Source of the DNA: Pararge aegeria
Taxonomy: Eukaryota > Arthropoda > Insecta > Lepidoptera > Nymphalidae
DNA: 64,000 bases
Direction of reading: 5' to 3'
Assembly (NCBI RefSeq): GCF_905163445.1
Contig: NC_053202.1
Coordinates: 10,230,001 to 10,294,000, forward strand
Part shown: positions 31,161-42,525 of the stretch, piece after piece
Numbering within the stretch: the first letter of the stretch is position 1
How the letters are laid out: every line of letters starts with the position of its first letter
Program-made: the position numbers and the translations under genes
The notes under the pieces: generated by a model
Seen by the model: only the letters and a program-made list of their open reading frames with translations
What the model was told of the DNA's origin: nothing
Databases searched by the model: none

Positions 31161-32190
31161 AAAAGTTCTCAAAAAAGCGTGGGACAGAATATGTCTATGT
31201 TTTAAAGTTGACTTTTACGCGGATTAAGTCGCGAGGGACCTCTACTATTATATAATATATTATAAGAGCCTTAAAAATAAACTTGGCATAACGCCGGAAT
31301 AGTTTTCTTGTTATTTTGTAACACTTCAACTGACAACACGTTTAAAATGCTAGCACAATACGTAACTATTCAAATAAATAAGTAATGCCACGTCAATTAA
31401 TAAAGTCGTTCAAGTATAAAATAACACACAAAAAATCCCAAATCTATTTTTATTTCATCACTTTAGGTCTACTACATAAGAAAAAACACAATAATCAATA
31501 TAGGATCGTACTCGATCACTACCGATTCACATAATAATATTATATATTACAAATATTTTACAAGACAACAGTAATACACAATCTCTATACGTTATTTCTC
31601 AAAGGATTTTTGTCATTAAAATATCACCCTTAATACTGTATCAAAATTAATGTAGTATTCGCCATTTTGACAAATATATATAAAGATTAATAATGACATG
31701 TACATAATAAGAATACATTTAATTTAGTATTATTTAAAATAAAATATAAAGTTTTACACATCTAGAAGTTAAAGCGGATAAACTTTACGAAACTATTGCA
31801 TTGGTTACATTGGTGATTTACCTACTTTTGCCTGTTGAAGAGTTCACTACAGATTACTTTAAAATGAGAGAACACATTGATATAAATAAATAGATATGGT
31901 TCTGAGAATAAATATTATACAGTAAATTGATCCACCAATAAAGAATTCAGCGCCATCTCTAAGTAAGAATCGAAAACTCATGTTAAATTAGGGACCACAA
32001 ATAAACTACATTGCATTTTTGTCATTGGGCACATACTGAATAACATTGTTAGATACTCGTAGTTTAAACGAAAATACAGCATCTGACTGGTCAGATCACT
32101 TATTGTATTGAGATAAATCGCACTGTCAAATTGGCAATATAGGGTTATGTTATTCGCTCGCCTGGTGCTCTTTTGACGATTAGCACCAAT
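31161..32190. other. Noncoding AT-rich stretch
   Basis: No gene, SINE or TIR element recognised. Confidence 0.4.
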
Positions 32191-32195
32191 ATGTA

Positions 32196-32548
32196 GCTGT
32201 GTGAGTTTTTGAAGTGAAACTTCTTTATCGACTTATGGGAGAAATTTTATAGCAATCTAACATTTTTCTGTTACGCGCCATCTTGTAGCGTTTTTCTGTT
32301 AAGCGCCATATTTATTTCTAATACGGTCAACACGTGTGTGTGAATATAATATTATTTTTTAAAGTTATTTCGGGTTAACCTCAGTTTTTGATTGTAATTA
32401 TCAGTGAATGTAAATAGTTTTATTAAAACTAGCAATTATTGATTAATACGACTGTTAGTCTGTTATCTAGTAAACATCCATTAATTGTTATAATAATTAA
32501 AAAAAAATGAATTCATAAAGAAGTTTCACTTCTTATGTCACACTAAAC
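32196..32548. mobile_element. Probable MITE with inverted ends
   Basis: GAAGTGAAACTTCTTTAT at 32211-32228 is perfectly inverted at 32515-32532. Imperfect outward extension (GTGTGAGTTTTT versus GTGTGACATAA) gives ~30 bp ends. Inside, TTTTTCTGTTACGCGCCAT is nearly repeated as TTTTTCTGTTAAGCGCCAT. No clear target duplication was found. Confidence 0.55.
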
Positions 32549-33019
32549 ACACACACATTTTTTTTAATAATCCCTCTGTCCATACGAAGTAATTTAATTA
32601 GTTTTTCGGTACAACAAGAAGATACAAATCTCTCAAATACATTAACGAAGATAAAAGTTTATATAAAAAAAACAACATAAATAATAATATAACATTAAAT
32701 ATTGATAAACTATTTTATTTTTAGTTTATGATAATAATTTACTAGGGAACCAAAAACTTACCTCCAAAGGTAATTATGAAATGATTTCATTTTCCGTTCC
32801 AAGCAAACGTATATTTTTTATTATAACTTAAGCGTTTATTAATAAGTGAATTAAAGAAAGACCTTAAGAATTAATTAATAAATAATTAACAAATACCTAG
32901 ATAGGCCTAGATTATTAACACAGTTATATTGCACATTGTTTATTATATATCTTTAGGATTAAACTCTTTTCTAATTTTCCGTAGTTATGGCTTTAACGTT
33001 GCAGAAAAACATTGCAGGT

Positions 33020-33165
33020 CGCAAGCATGTGAGTTTTTCATAATTTTCTCAAAGGCGTGTGAAGTCCACCAACTCGCACTTGGCTAGCGTGATGGGCTGA
33101 AACCCTTCGGCAAACCTGTTAAACTGTTAAGAATGCAATGGAGCCCAATAGGTTGATGGAGGGTA
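33020..33165 (+). mobile_element. SINE-B 3' fragment
   Basis: TTTTCTCAAAGGCGTGTGAAGTCCACCAACTCGCACTTGG...GGAGCCCAATAGGTTGATGG, strongly diverged, directly ahead of a better copy. Confidence 0.6.
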
Positions 33166-33192
33166 AATTAGAGGGGCAAGGCCGAGGAATGA

Positions 33193-33483
33193 AGCGGTGA
33201 TAGCGCAGTGGGTAAGAGCGACATCACTTTCGGGGAGCCGAGTTTGAATCCCAGCACGCAACTCTAATTTTTCTTAATTATGTGCGTTAGTAATTAAAAA
33301 TATCACTTGCTTCGACGGTGAAGGAAAACATCGTGAAGAAACCTGCTTGCCTGAGAGTTTTACATAATGTCTTCAAAGGTGTTTGGAGTCCACCAAACAG
33401 CGCTGGGCCAGCGTGGTGAACTACGGCCATAAACCCTTCTCATTGTGGGTGGAGACCCGTGCCCTGTAATGGGTCGATATGAT
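33193..33483 (+). mobile_element. SINE-B, near full length
   Basis: GAAGCGGTGATAGCGCAGTGGGTAAGAG head, GAGTTTGAATCCCAGC B-box, CTTCGACGGTGAAGGAAAACATCGTG and GAGACCCGTGCCCTGTAATGGG. Confidence 0.9.
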
Positions 33484-33489
33484 GGGAGG

Positions 33490-33715
33490 CCGAGGACATG
33501 GAATTTATAATTTCTGAATTTTGTCTCGTCTGGTCTGGAGGCTTTGGCCGTGGCTAGTTACCACCCTATCGACATAGACGTCCCGCTAACCGATTTAGTG
33601 TTCCGGTGCGATGTCGTGTGGAACCGATTAACCATCTTAGACTGCATCATCACTTACCACCAGGTGAGAATTGAGATTGCAGTCAAGGGCTAACTTGTAG
33701 TGGAATAAAAAAAAA
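33490..33715 (+). mobile_element. SINE-C body, 5'-truncated
   Basis: GAATTTATAATTTCTGAATTTTGTCTCGTCTGGTCTGGAGGCTTTGGCCGTGGCTAGTTACCACCC ... AGACTGCATCATCACTTACCACCAGGTGAG ... AACTTGTAGTGGAATAAAAAAA. It abuts the SINE-B before it. Confidence 0.85.
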
Positions 33716-33774
33716 ATATGTTTTCCCAATCTTTTGTTTTTATGTCTATGCTGGATAATATATATCAAAGGCTG

Positions 33775-33820
33775 CCATATTTTTTATTACTCCCCTTTTA
33801 TTACTCCCCTTTTATTACTA
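33775..33820. repeat. Short tandem repeat (TTTTATTACTCCCC)
   Basis: TTTTATTACTCCCC is repeated in tandem about 2.5 times. Confidence 0.75.
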
Positions 33821-33834
33821 CTAGTTAGCTTTTG

Positions 33835-33960
33835 ACCTAACATTCGTTGGTAAGTGATAATGCAGTTTAAGCGGGTTAATCTATTGTATATTGCCCCTAA
33901 TCGGTTTCTATGCGAAATCGTACCTCCAAGAACCACACCAGACCAGACCGTTTTGTAATA
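33835..33960 (-). mobile_element. SINE-C fragment, minus
   Basis: GGTAAGTGATAATGCAGTTTAAGCGGGTTAA...CCCCTAATCGGTTTCTATGCGAAATCGTACC...CACACCAGACCAGACC matches inverted SINE-C. Confidence 0.6.
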
Positions 33961-34289
33961 TCCCTTTAATAAGTAATACAAACCATTTCGGTAGGAAAGA
34001 TGGCCTAACTAATTCATAGGTCTATGCCTGAAATATAAAAATGAAATATTAACATAGAAAAATAAAGTCATCCGAGTCAGTATAATGGAGTGTAAATAGA
34101 AAATTACTAGATTTATTTAATATATAGGTCGCCTTTGCGACAGCACAAATTGTCTTTGGACTGTTTCCAAATGTTTTGGACATTTTGGTGGTGGCAGATA
34201 TTTTATTATTTTTTGTTACATAGTTTAACATGTAGCTATAATTGTTATTGTAGACCTAATTCTTATCAATATTATAAATGTAAAAGTGG

Positions 34290-34740
34290 GTTTGTGCGAC
34301 TCTGCTTTCTGAGACCAAGGCCCCCACGTTCGATTCCTACCATTAGAAAAAGTGTTTGTGTGATGAATATGAAGGTTTTTCAGTGTCCGGGTGTTTTGTC
34401 ATATCAAACTATTACCGGCCCTCTTCAGGGCACGGGTCTCATCCCACAATGGTAAGGGGTTAAGGCCGTAGTCCACCACGCAGGCCCAGTGCGGATTGGT
34501 GGACTCCACACACCTTTGAGAACATTATCGTGAACTCTTAGGCAAGCAGATTTCCTCACGATATTTTCCTCCACCGTTGAAGCGAGTGATATTTTAATTA
34601 CTTAAAGTAAAGTAAGAAAAGTTAGAGATACGTGCTGGGATTAAAACTTGGCCAGCCGTATGTGAAATCGAGCTCATACCAACTGGGCTATACTGCTTCG
34701 GTTGTCTGGGTGTTTGTCTGTATATTATTTTTAGAGGGAA
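34290..34740 (+). mobile_element. SINE-A split by an inverted SINE-B
   Basis: Degraded SINE-A (GACTCTGCTTTCTGAGACCAAGG...GTTCGATTCC...TTTTTCAGTGTCCGGGTGTTTTG) is interrupted at about 34398 and resumes at 34703 as GTCTGGGTGTTTGTCTGTATATTA. The repeated GTCYGGGTGTTT(T)G on both sides is the likely target duplication. Confidence 0.7.
34398..34702 (-). mobile_element. SINE-B inserted in SINE-A
   Basis: TATCAAACTATTACCGGCCCTCTTCAGGGCACGGGTCTCATCCC ... CAGTGCGGATTGGTGGACTCC ... CCAACTGGGCTATACTGCTTCGG, the inverse of SINE-B with a poorly preserved head. Confidence 0.8.
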
Positions 34741-36900
34741 ACTACTCCTAATAGTATTCTTTAGTTTCAGCTAATTCAGATTCTTTCGGTACACTTGTAA
34801 GTACAATCTTTACCAAAATAGTTATAACTTATATATTTATTATATTCCACGCATAACCTTAAGTCTTTGTGAAAATAAGCTATTTATATCGATTACCAAT
34901 ACATATACATATTTTTACACATAATTATTTACTGCAGTACTAAGGGCTAATTTTTTTTAATACCAAATAAACTTTATATGAGAATCAAAACTGACCGTTT
35001 GAAAGATTTCTTTGGGTAGATTTGTTCCCGAGTTAAAAATTTATTTGGCGATAAAATAATCGATTTTTCGTCAAATAAAGTTACCTGATATAAAACGACA
35101 TATATTATGGTTACCATATTCGAAAATGTGACAAAGAAAAAAGTTATCTATGATACATTACACATGATCACAATATTCACTATGGAAAGAAACTACACCG
35201 AAGAACATTTATCTCATTAAAATACAACATCAAATTGAACTGTCAAATTATTATTTTTTTTATTTTCCAAGCGTAGTTTCCCCACACGGTATCTGCTTTA
35301 TTCTCATCTAATTATATACCTATTATATGTTAATTATTTACATTGCTTATGTTAATTTTGGTTTAGTATTAATGATATATACAATACTGACTTGTTTGCT
35401 CTACGCTTAAAAAGTAATTACTATTTACAGCCTTTGCACACGACGTGATCTTTGCGCGGCGTTAAAACGCTTGAAAAACGCACGTCAATAATAACTTTTT
35501 TGTTCCATTCCACCCGTTAGTATTGGACTGCCGTCTTGCATTCCATGTAAGAAGATTTGCACGCTTAAAATCGTTAAGTTTTATTCGCATGGACCTGACA
35601 CTGCGACTTAAAGCTAAAGACGCCAGCCACACATCGATCGGATATGGACGCTCCTAGTAGAAAATGTACGGCTTTTAAAACGATTTTATATCAATTAGGC
35701 GTTACAGTGATTCAATTAAACTTTTTATTTTTCTCATAAAACTGTTCTCATGGCACATGGCACATGGCAGGGGAAGATGAAGTTTAAGATTGGTTACTTG
35801 GAAGAGGTAGCTTATTAAATCGATATACCTAATTTGTTATATAATTACTTTACAATTTCAGATAGTTGCGTTTCAAATGCGCGTAAATGTCGTCGAGTGC
35901 AAAGATACATTTATTATTTCCTATTCAAGTGCTAATAAATAAATCACTGGTGACAAAGTTACGTCTCGTGGGACTCTTAGAAGCGAAACTATTTACGCAT
36001 CTAAATAAAATCGAATTTTATTTAAACAACTTGTTTTTCCCATAGCTATTATATGTTTGGGCGTTACGACAAGCAGCTTGCTTGTTTCACTTTAAGTGAA
36101 TTAGACCCCGATCCCCTAACGTCTTGAAAGTGCTTAAAGAAGCTTCGCTTCAATTAGATTAAATCTCACTAACAAAAATAATTAAGATAAAATTGCACAT
36201 TGCGGTTTAAATAGAGTTAAAAAAACATGATAAAACTAAAACCGATTCCCTTAAACTACATGTAATGATGATGAATGTACAAAACTTATTGTCCAAATGA
36301 CAAACTATTAATTCTATAGACGCTGAGGTACACCAATAAATTAATCCATATTCAAATGTGAAAATCTTCACGAAGGTATTTATTTTAACTTACGTCTATT
36401 TAGCTGGCAGTGCCAATTAATCCGTACATAGTATTTTAAACACAGATACATTCATATCATTAATAAACCAAAAATATCGTATACTAAATACAGGCAATGA
36501 TAGCGTGGCAACATTAAAGATTAAATCATTGTAGATATGCACTCACGTTTGACAAATGAAAACGGATTATTACATAAGTAGTACAAAAAAACGATCTGTC
36601 CTCCTGAAAATGTGGGAACTCACTCAACTAATGACAGGTGACCGGTATATTTAGAAGCGGTAGGAAAGTGGGCCTAATATAAGCACTCTTGAAACGTCAG
36701 ACATACTTGAACTACTTTACTACTACGACAAATCGATTGATTTGTTGATTGAAGTAATTATTACGCACATAAGATATAAGATTTATAAGAAGAAAAAGAA
36801 GACGGCCTTATCGCTCAAGAGAGATTTGATATTGAGTTTAAAATTAAAATATCAAAATGAATTAATATGCGTATGAAGTAGCACTTACCTACTTTATACG
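34741..36900. other. Noncoding stretch, nothing recognised
   Basis: About 2.2 kb of AT-rich sequence without SINE, TIR or coding signal that I can recognise. Confidence 0.45.
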
Positions 36901-36911
36901 CACTCTTGTAT

Positions 36912-36972
36912 ATGCCTGATAATGCCTGATAATGCCTGATAATGCCTGATAATGCCTGATAATGCCTGATAA
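36912..36972. repeat. Decamer tandem repeat (TGCCTGATAA)6
   Basis: Six consecutive, apparently perfect copies of TGCCTGATAA. Not CRISPR: there are no spacers. Confidence 0.92.
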
Positions 36973-37144
36973 CCGAGAAGAAGCCGGCAAGACATTTCGC
37001 AGTTGCATTTGAAATATAAGCTTGATACTCGTAATTAAAATAAATATTTACCTCTAAACGGACATTTCATTTTTAAGAACAGGTTTAACGCTTTTGTTAC
37101 GGACTGTGTAAGTGGAGTAGAGCGCGAGCGGAAATGCCGAGACA

Positions 37145-37275
37145 TGAAAACGTACAAAGTTTAATTATATATATATAAATATTTAATATATAACACAACA
37201 GATATAAATGTATACATACATATATGTATTCAATATATAACATATATATTTAATATATATATATATATATCTTAT
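37145..37275. repeat. (TA)n-rich tract
   Basis: TATATA runs with ACATATA variants, leading directly into the Helitron start. Confidence 0.8.
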
Positions 37276-37595
37276 ATATATAAAAGAAAGTCGTGTTAGT
37301 TACACTACTTATAACTCAAGAACGGCTGTACCGATATGGCTGAAAATTGGTAGGTGGGTAGCTTAGAGCCAGGAGACGGACATAGGATACTGTTTATCCC
37401 GTTCGGCAGCGTTCCCGTCTGAGTTGACATAAAAAATCAGTTACACCATTTATAACTCAAGAACGGCTGGACCAATTTTTATGATATTATTTATTTTTGG
37501 ATTCCTCTTAGACCGGAATAGGATAATAAGTATTAAAATAATAACATTCATCAAAAAAATATGATGCGCGGCACGAAGTTCGCCGGGACAGCTAG
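37270..37595 (+). mobile_element. Short non-autonomous Helitron (326 bp)
   Basis: Starts TCTTATATATATAAAAGAAA after an A and ends CACGAAGTTCGCCGGGACAGCTAG before a T: 5'-TC, 3'-CTAG, inserted between A and T, as Helitrons are. No coding capacity. The block TTACAC...TTATAACTCAAGAACGGCTG occurs twice internally (about 37310 and 37441). Confidence 0.75.
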
Positions 37596-39652
37596 TATAT
37601 ATATCGCCAATCCACATCACATTAGCCAAGTTGGTGCGTAAAATGCGTGATCTCACCTATTTGATATTTTAAGATACGCTACTAAAAGAGATGGCCACGT
37701 GTACAGAGTAGTGACGTAATTTCTCGGTATTTGTGCATATCTACGTACAAAATCTTTGGGTAAACTAATATTATGCGTATTATAAAAGCACTACAAATTA
37801 TATTAAACAACACACAGCACTATATCTACTATCACATGTATTACAATACTGGCTCCTTTTGCTTGTCAGTACAATGGTGTTTATTCAGATGTCCACAAAG
37901 CCCATACTAAATTAGTTTGAGCTTACTATTTCTATCCCTTTTACCAAGAAACACTTGGAAAAGGTTAGCACTACTTTAAGGTTTGCCAGATTGGTTTAGT
38001 TCAGGATTTGTGTTCAACTAAGTCAACACCAGTATCACTCATAACAATATAATACAAATTAATACCAAGTTTTAATAAATTCACAACATATTATTTAACC
38101 TCATAAATTCTTTTTTATAGGACTCTTTGGTCATTCTGAAATATACATTAACTTTAATTACATTAAAGAATATCTTTGACAATTATTACAGTCCAGTCAA
38201 TGGAGATTTAAAAAGTTTTTTTACAAAAATTATGGGTTAATTATGTTTTAAAGTTGCCTTAACCCCTTCTTATTGGGGGGGGGGGGGTGGTGTTGATGAT
38301 GATGATGCTGATGTTTTAAGTAGGGTGAAACTCGAATAAACTGCTTTGACAAGAAACAGTCGAGCGTGATCCGACGCAAATAAGTAAGTTCAGCTTATAT
38401 TACATTTAATTATGGAGAATACAAAGTACGGGATGTTAAACTCTATATTATTGACACAAAATGTAATATTTTTCCTCAAATATCGATCCTTTATCTTTAA
38501 ACTTAGCTCAAACTTGTTTATCTTCGGTGGAACGCCTACATCGTTTACAGAGCAATTGTGCGTTTCTGAGTAAAATTTATACTGATTTTTTTGTCCACCC
38601 GCATTATTTTTATGACAACTATTCGACTTAATTAACAAAACTTCCGTTGCTGTATTTCGTCTCCTGAGCATTGAGCAATAAACTACTACCTATAACTTAT
38701 CTAGAGCATACTTGCTCAGTAAAATGTAGACGATGTTTGGAAGCATTATCATAGAAATATTTTTTTCATTTATTCGATATGTATGAGTGATTCTTTCACT
38801 CCTTGGGTAGTTAGAAAAGAATTTGAGATCGATTTATTTTATACATTTTTTTATACTTGAAAATTATTGAAGTAAAATCTTCTTAAGTCGGAAAAAAATT
38901 TTCGTGAAATGTTACGGCTGACTAGCGACTCGTAGTCTTCCCAGTAAAGATGAATACGGATTGCTGTAACTTTAGTAAGAGTAAGTAAGTTTTGAAGTCA
39001 AGCGCTCCAACCTAGTCACCATTATTGTTTCCATCGGACATGCTAGTTATCAAGAGACACATATTCTTATAAAAAATCTGGTTTAGAAAAATTCATCTTG
39101 TGTACAAATAACAATGTTACTCGAATCTTCTAATTTTAAAATATATAATACTTAGGCTTATATTAAAAGTACTTTAAAAAGATCGATGTAGGTAAGCATC
39201 AAGCATCAACTAAGTTAACACAACCTTTCATTCAGCATTGCTCAACTGATGAAATAAAAAAAAACTCGCATTTTTTATGAGAATCATCACTTCAACTACA
39301 TAAATTGCTTCCCAGCATTTTGTAAGGCAAAATCACTCAGTGACTGGACTATAACTGGTACAATATAATGATTGTCTACACTTACAATGTTATAATATTA
39401 ATTCTATGAAACCTATCACTTGTTATATATTTACAAGTCAACTTTCCGGACCGAATGTTACGAGTATGTGAAAAGAAGGTTTACAGACAGAGTTAAGTTG
39501 ACGACTAGTTTAATCGATATACCATTTGCAGTTATTGTTCATACCAATTTTCTAACCATATGATTAGTTTTTGCACTTATACACTGTTTTTTGTTTAGTC
39601 TTAATTAGATCACAGTATCCAGGTCACGACAAACGACCTCGGGTATTGACAA
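37596..39652. other. Downstream flank of the receptor gene, noncoding
   Basis: Probably includes the receptor's 3' UTR, on the minus strand. The nearest AATAAA I noticed on that strand after the stop is at 38838-38833, about 815 nt downstream. At 38240-38315 a scrap of SINE-B (CCTTAACCCCTTCTTATTGGG) has grown into a G13 homopolymer followed by GAT repeats. Otherwise nothing recognised. Confidence 0.45.
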
Positions 39653-40402
39653 TCATAGAAAACTTTCAGACGCTCTAGTCTCTTCCCTATCCACAGCCGA
39701 AACTATTTCAACGCCCTCATCATAATTGGGAGCTTTAGATGAATTATTGACACAGTAGTGTTGATCTGGACCCCCGTACTGGCTGTGATAAAACTCCTCA
39801 CGCATCATGTGGTTCAAGTTGGAACACCGGAAGAAGAGAATCTCTTGGAATGGTTTTCTGAAGTCTCTGTTTAAAGTAGCGTAAATAATTGGGTTCAACA
39901 GACTATTCAAATAGCCTAACCACAGAAAAAGAGCACTCACAGCATCTGGAATAGTGTCCTCTTTCACAAAAGGCCTTATTAGTGCAAGTACAAAAAAGGG
40001 CAGCCAGCAAATTATGAAAGCTGACATTATTATGCCGAGTGTTGTTGAAGCTTTCCTCTCCTTGGCCAGCTGGAACCGCAGCTTCTTCTGGTGTGGAGAG
40101 TGCGTAGGTTGTAAGAGATCTTTGGCGAAGTGACTCTTTTGAGCAAAATTTGATAGTGATGATCGGATTCTGCTCGTCGTTAATTTGTTACTACTCTCAG
40201 AGGATAGTCTTCTTCTCTCCTTAGGTGGGTGCCTTATTTCCGGCATTGGAGCCAATTGGGAGTTTGGTCTGTTAATGGTATGTATTGGTTTTGTGGGTGT
40301 TTTTGGTGCTTGTTGCTGTAACATTGGGCATTGTGACTCGTTTGATTTCCGCTGCCCCGTGAAGCATCTACCAATGGCACTTTCCGTTTTATCTATACTA
40401 CA
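39653..40402 (-). CDS. 5-HT7: 5-HT7-type serotonin receptor, exon 2 (C-terminal half)
   Basis: Residues ~315-563 of the joined protein. The acceptor is the AG at 40404-40403 after a TTTGTTAC tract, giving a phase-0 junction with exon 1; the frame upstream of it (to 40462) is intronic. It holds the long, basic third intracellular loop, then HQKKLRFQLAKERKASTTLG leading into TM6 (residues ~430-456, CWLPFF at 446-451), TM7 (~467-488) with NPIIY at 484-488, and the helix-8 stretch LNRDFRKPFQEILFFRCSNL. It ends ...ASESFL then TGA. The loop-to-TM6 segment and the ESFL end match what I know of Drosophila 5-HT7, and were decisive for the identification. Confidence 0.92.
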   Translation of the reverse strand, partial: CSIDKTESAIGRCFTGQRKSNESQCPMLQQQAPKTPTKPIHTINRPNSQLAPMPEIRHPPKERRRLSSESSNKLTTSRIRSSLSNFAQKSHFAKDLLQPTHSPHQKKLRFQLAKERKASTTLGIIMSAFIICWLPFFVLALIRPFVKEDTIPDAVSALFLWLGYLNSLLNPIIYATLNRDFRKPFQEILFFRCSNLNHMMREEFYHSQYGGPDQHYCVNNSSKAPNYDEGVEIVSAVDREETRASESFL

Positions 40403-41583
40403 CTGTAACAAAGATAAAGGAAAATTTAGATTAATTAACAGTGATACTGATAATACAAACACACAAAAACAAGTAAACAGTTATACTTGAGATTAAGGAT
40501 ACTGAGTAAAAACTAGTTCGTAGTTTGCGATGCCTCAAAACGGTTACACAAAACAGCGGTGATCCAAGTTTGCAACGAGATGATTTCTAAGATTCGAACA
40601 TGGCCTACACTATTCCTCTCTGGTTCGGAAAACTCATTATGCCATCTGTCTCAGTCATTTGTGTTAACCTGCCTTAGCTCTCTTAACCAGCACTGCAATA
40701 ACGTGATTGTTCTAAGCTCTATATATGTATAATTATAAAAGACGAAATAAATCCCCAGCAGTGAGATTTTAATGTAGATGAACTTTTAAGACAAGTAAAC
40801 ATTTTTTTTTCAGACACAAATATTAGCTACTCTTAAGAGGTATTTCAGGTTCCTCTACACTTTATTGAAAGAATGGAGTTTCAATTAAAACAATGATACT
40901 ATTAACCTTATATTTTATTGTTAAGAATGGTAATCGCAACAATTTTACTTTTTGTTGTGTGTTACAAAGATAAACTACTGATATTATGAGACGACTCTTT
41001 ATTGAGCTTTTTCATATTCATTTATTTGGATAACAAACAGCTTCACCTTTAAATCATTTACTTTGTAATGTTATTTAAAGATGTAATAATGTGCAAAAGT
41101 TATGCTTAAACCTTTAAAAAAGCACGACATGCAAATTAGTAATGCTGATTTATAATATGCATTACGTTCAACGTGTTATTTTAATTGTTTAGTAATAAAT
41201 ACAATATTGTGTAAAAGTTATGCTCAAATAGTTAACTAAGCACCGCATGCAAATCAGTGTACTAAATTATGATATTCATTACGTACAACGTGTTATTTTA
41301 ATTGTATGATAAAAAATATAATAATGTGTAAAAGTTGTGCTTAAACATTTAACTAAGCACGTCATGCAAATCGGTGATGCTGATTTATAATATTCATTAC
41401 GTACAACGTGTTATTTCAATTGTTTAGAAAAAAATATTATAATGTGTTAAAGTTTTGCTTAAATATTTAACTAAGGACCACATGCAAGTCAGTGATGCTG
41501 AATTATGATATTCACTACGTTCAACGTGTTATTTTTATTGTATAGTACGAAGGTCATTTGTGGTTTTTTAAACTATAGCTCAC
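40403..41583 (-). other. Intron of the 5-HT7 gene
   Basis: GT donor at 41583-41582 (GTGAGC) and AG acceptor at 40404-40403, 1,181 bp, phase 0. Its 5' third is a tandem repeat; the rest is unremarkable AT-rich sequence with no SINE, which is notable in this repeat-filled window. Confidence 0.85.
41085..41552. promoter_or_regulatory. Tandem repeat (4 x ~118 bp) with octamer motifs in the receptor intron
   Basis: Four units spaced 118, 117 and 118 bp (measured at the AAAAGT landmark: 41095, 41213, 41330 and, as TAAAGT, 41448). Each contains TTAACTAAGCAC-like sequence, an octamer and ATTCATTACGTACAACGTGTTATTTTAATTG-like text. ATGCAAAT is perfect at 41129, 41247 and 41364 and becomes ATGCAAGT at 41482. 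The array ends ~30 bp inside the splice donor. ATGCAAAT is the classic POU-domain (Oct) binding octamer. A regulatory role is inference from the motif and location. Confidence 0.6.
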
Positions 41584-42525
41584 CGTTGTGTTTGTGCTAC
41601 CAGTAGAACCTCTTGTCGGTGGTTGAACAGGCTGAGCACCCAGAAGTTTAGCTTCGGCTGCACCACCATTCTTGACATTTATTTCCAAATAGCAATGCGT
41701 TTCTAGATGAGACTGCGCACGCCTTTCATCTTTTACAATTTTCCTCGCAGCACTAAAAATTTTATAGTACACCACGACCATCACAGCCAGTGGTAAATAA
41801 AATGAGCCGAATGTCGCATAAATTTGATACCCCTGGTTTTGGGAGACCGAACATGAAGTCTCTGTCTTCTCATTACCCAACAATAATAATGGCGGTAACG
41901 ATATTAATGCTGCACTCATCCATACTATGAAGACGCAGAAAATCATTCGTTTGGGCGTTCTTTTCACCCCATATTCCAATGGCTTCGTTATTGCGTAATA
42001 TCTGTCAACTGATATCATACACAGGTTGAGAATACTCGCAGCGCAGGACAAAACGTCGCTGGATACCCAGAAGTCGCAAATGACCGTCCCGAACGGCCAA
42101 GTTCCCATTAAATCATAAACCATCGCTACTGGCATTACCATGACCGCTACGCAGAGATCGCTAACAGCTAGTGACACTATCAGATAATTGCTAGGCCTCC
42201 TCAATTTCCTCACTAAGCAAACGGCAACGCAAACTAATATATTCCCAACTATTGTCCCGAATATGACAATCAGGAAGATTATCGCCAAAATTATAGTCAC
42301 TAAAGTAGAATATTTCGTATGCTTTATGTGCAGATTTTTAAGTGATGTCGAATTTGTGTCGTACAACGTTGTATTTGGGTCGGTGGTATTGAGATCTGTG
42401 TCGTTGAACTCGACTGAGGATGCCGTGCCTGCTAGTAATAAAAAAGAGACGAGTATGAGAAGACACGAAGGTAAAGTAACGAAGCCAGGCCGTGAACAGT
42501 AAGAATTATGATTTTGAGCCGCCAT
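41584..42525 (-). CDS. 5-HT7: 5-HT7-type serotonin receptor, exon 1 (N-terminal half)
   Basis: A class A GPCR for serotonin. Insect 5-HT7 receptors act at the plasma membrane, couple to Gs and raise cAMP. The ATG at 42525 is the first after an in-frame TAA at 42567-42565. Residues 1-36 hold a hydrophobic, signal-like stretch (LPSCLLILVSFLLLAG). N-glycosylation sites (NDT, NTT, NTT, NST) lie at 41-60. TM1 ~72-103, TM2 ~112-135 (SLAVSDLCVAV), TM3 ~147-178 with the amine-binding Asp157 (SSDVLSC) and DRY at 174-176, TM4 ~193-215, TM5 ~231-258. Cys150 and Cys225 should form the usual disulfide. The exon ends ...GSTNTT at the donor GTGAGC (41583). Joined to exon 2 it gives 563 residues, about the length of Drosophila 5-HT7. 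Noncoding 5' exons may lie upstream. Identification as 5-HT7 is strong; pharmacology is inferred. Confidence 0.92.

Noticed and set aside
36912..36972. CRISPR-like regular repeat
   Set aside because: The decamers are directly adjacent, with no spacers, in animal DNA.
40185..40490. 101-residue plus-strand frame over receptor exon 2
   Set aside because: Antisense to the receptor's coding sequence; no independent support.
41554..41583. Extension of receptor exon 1 to a stop (VSYSLKNHK)
   Set aside because: GTGAGC at 41583 is a strong donor, in phase with the exon 2 acceptor. Reading on would end before TM6, although VSYS does resemble the fly protein and an alternative transcript cannot be excluded.
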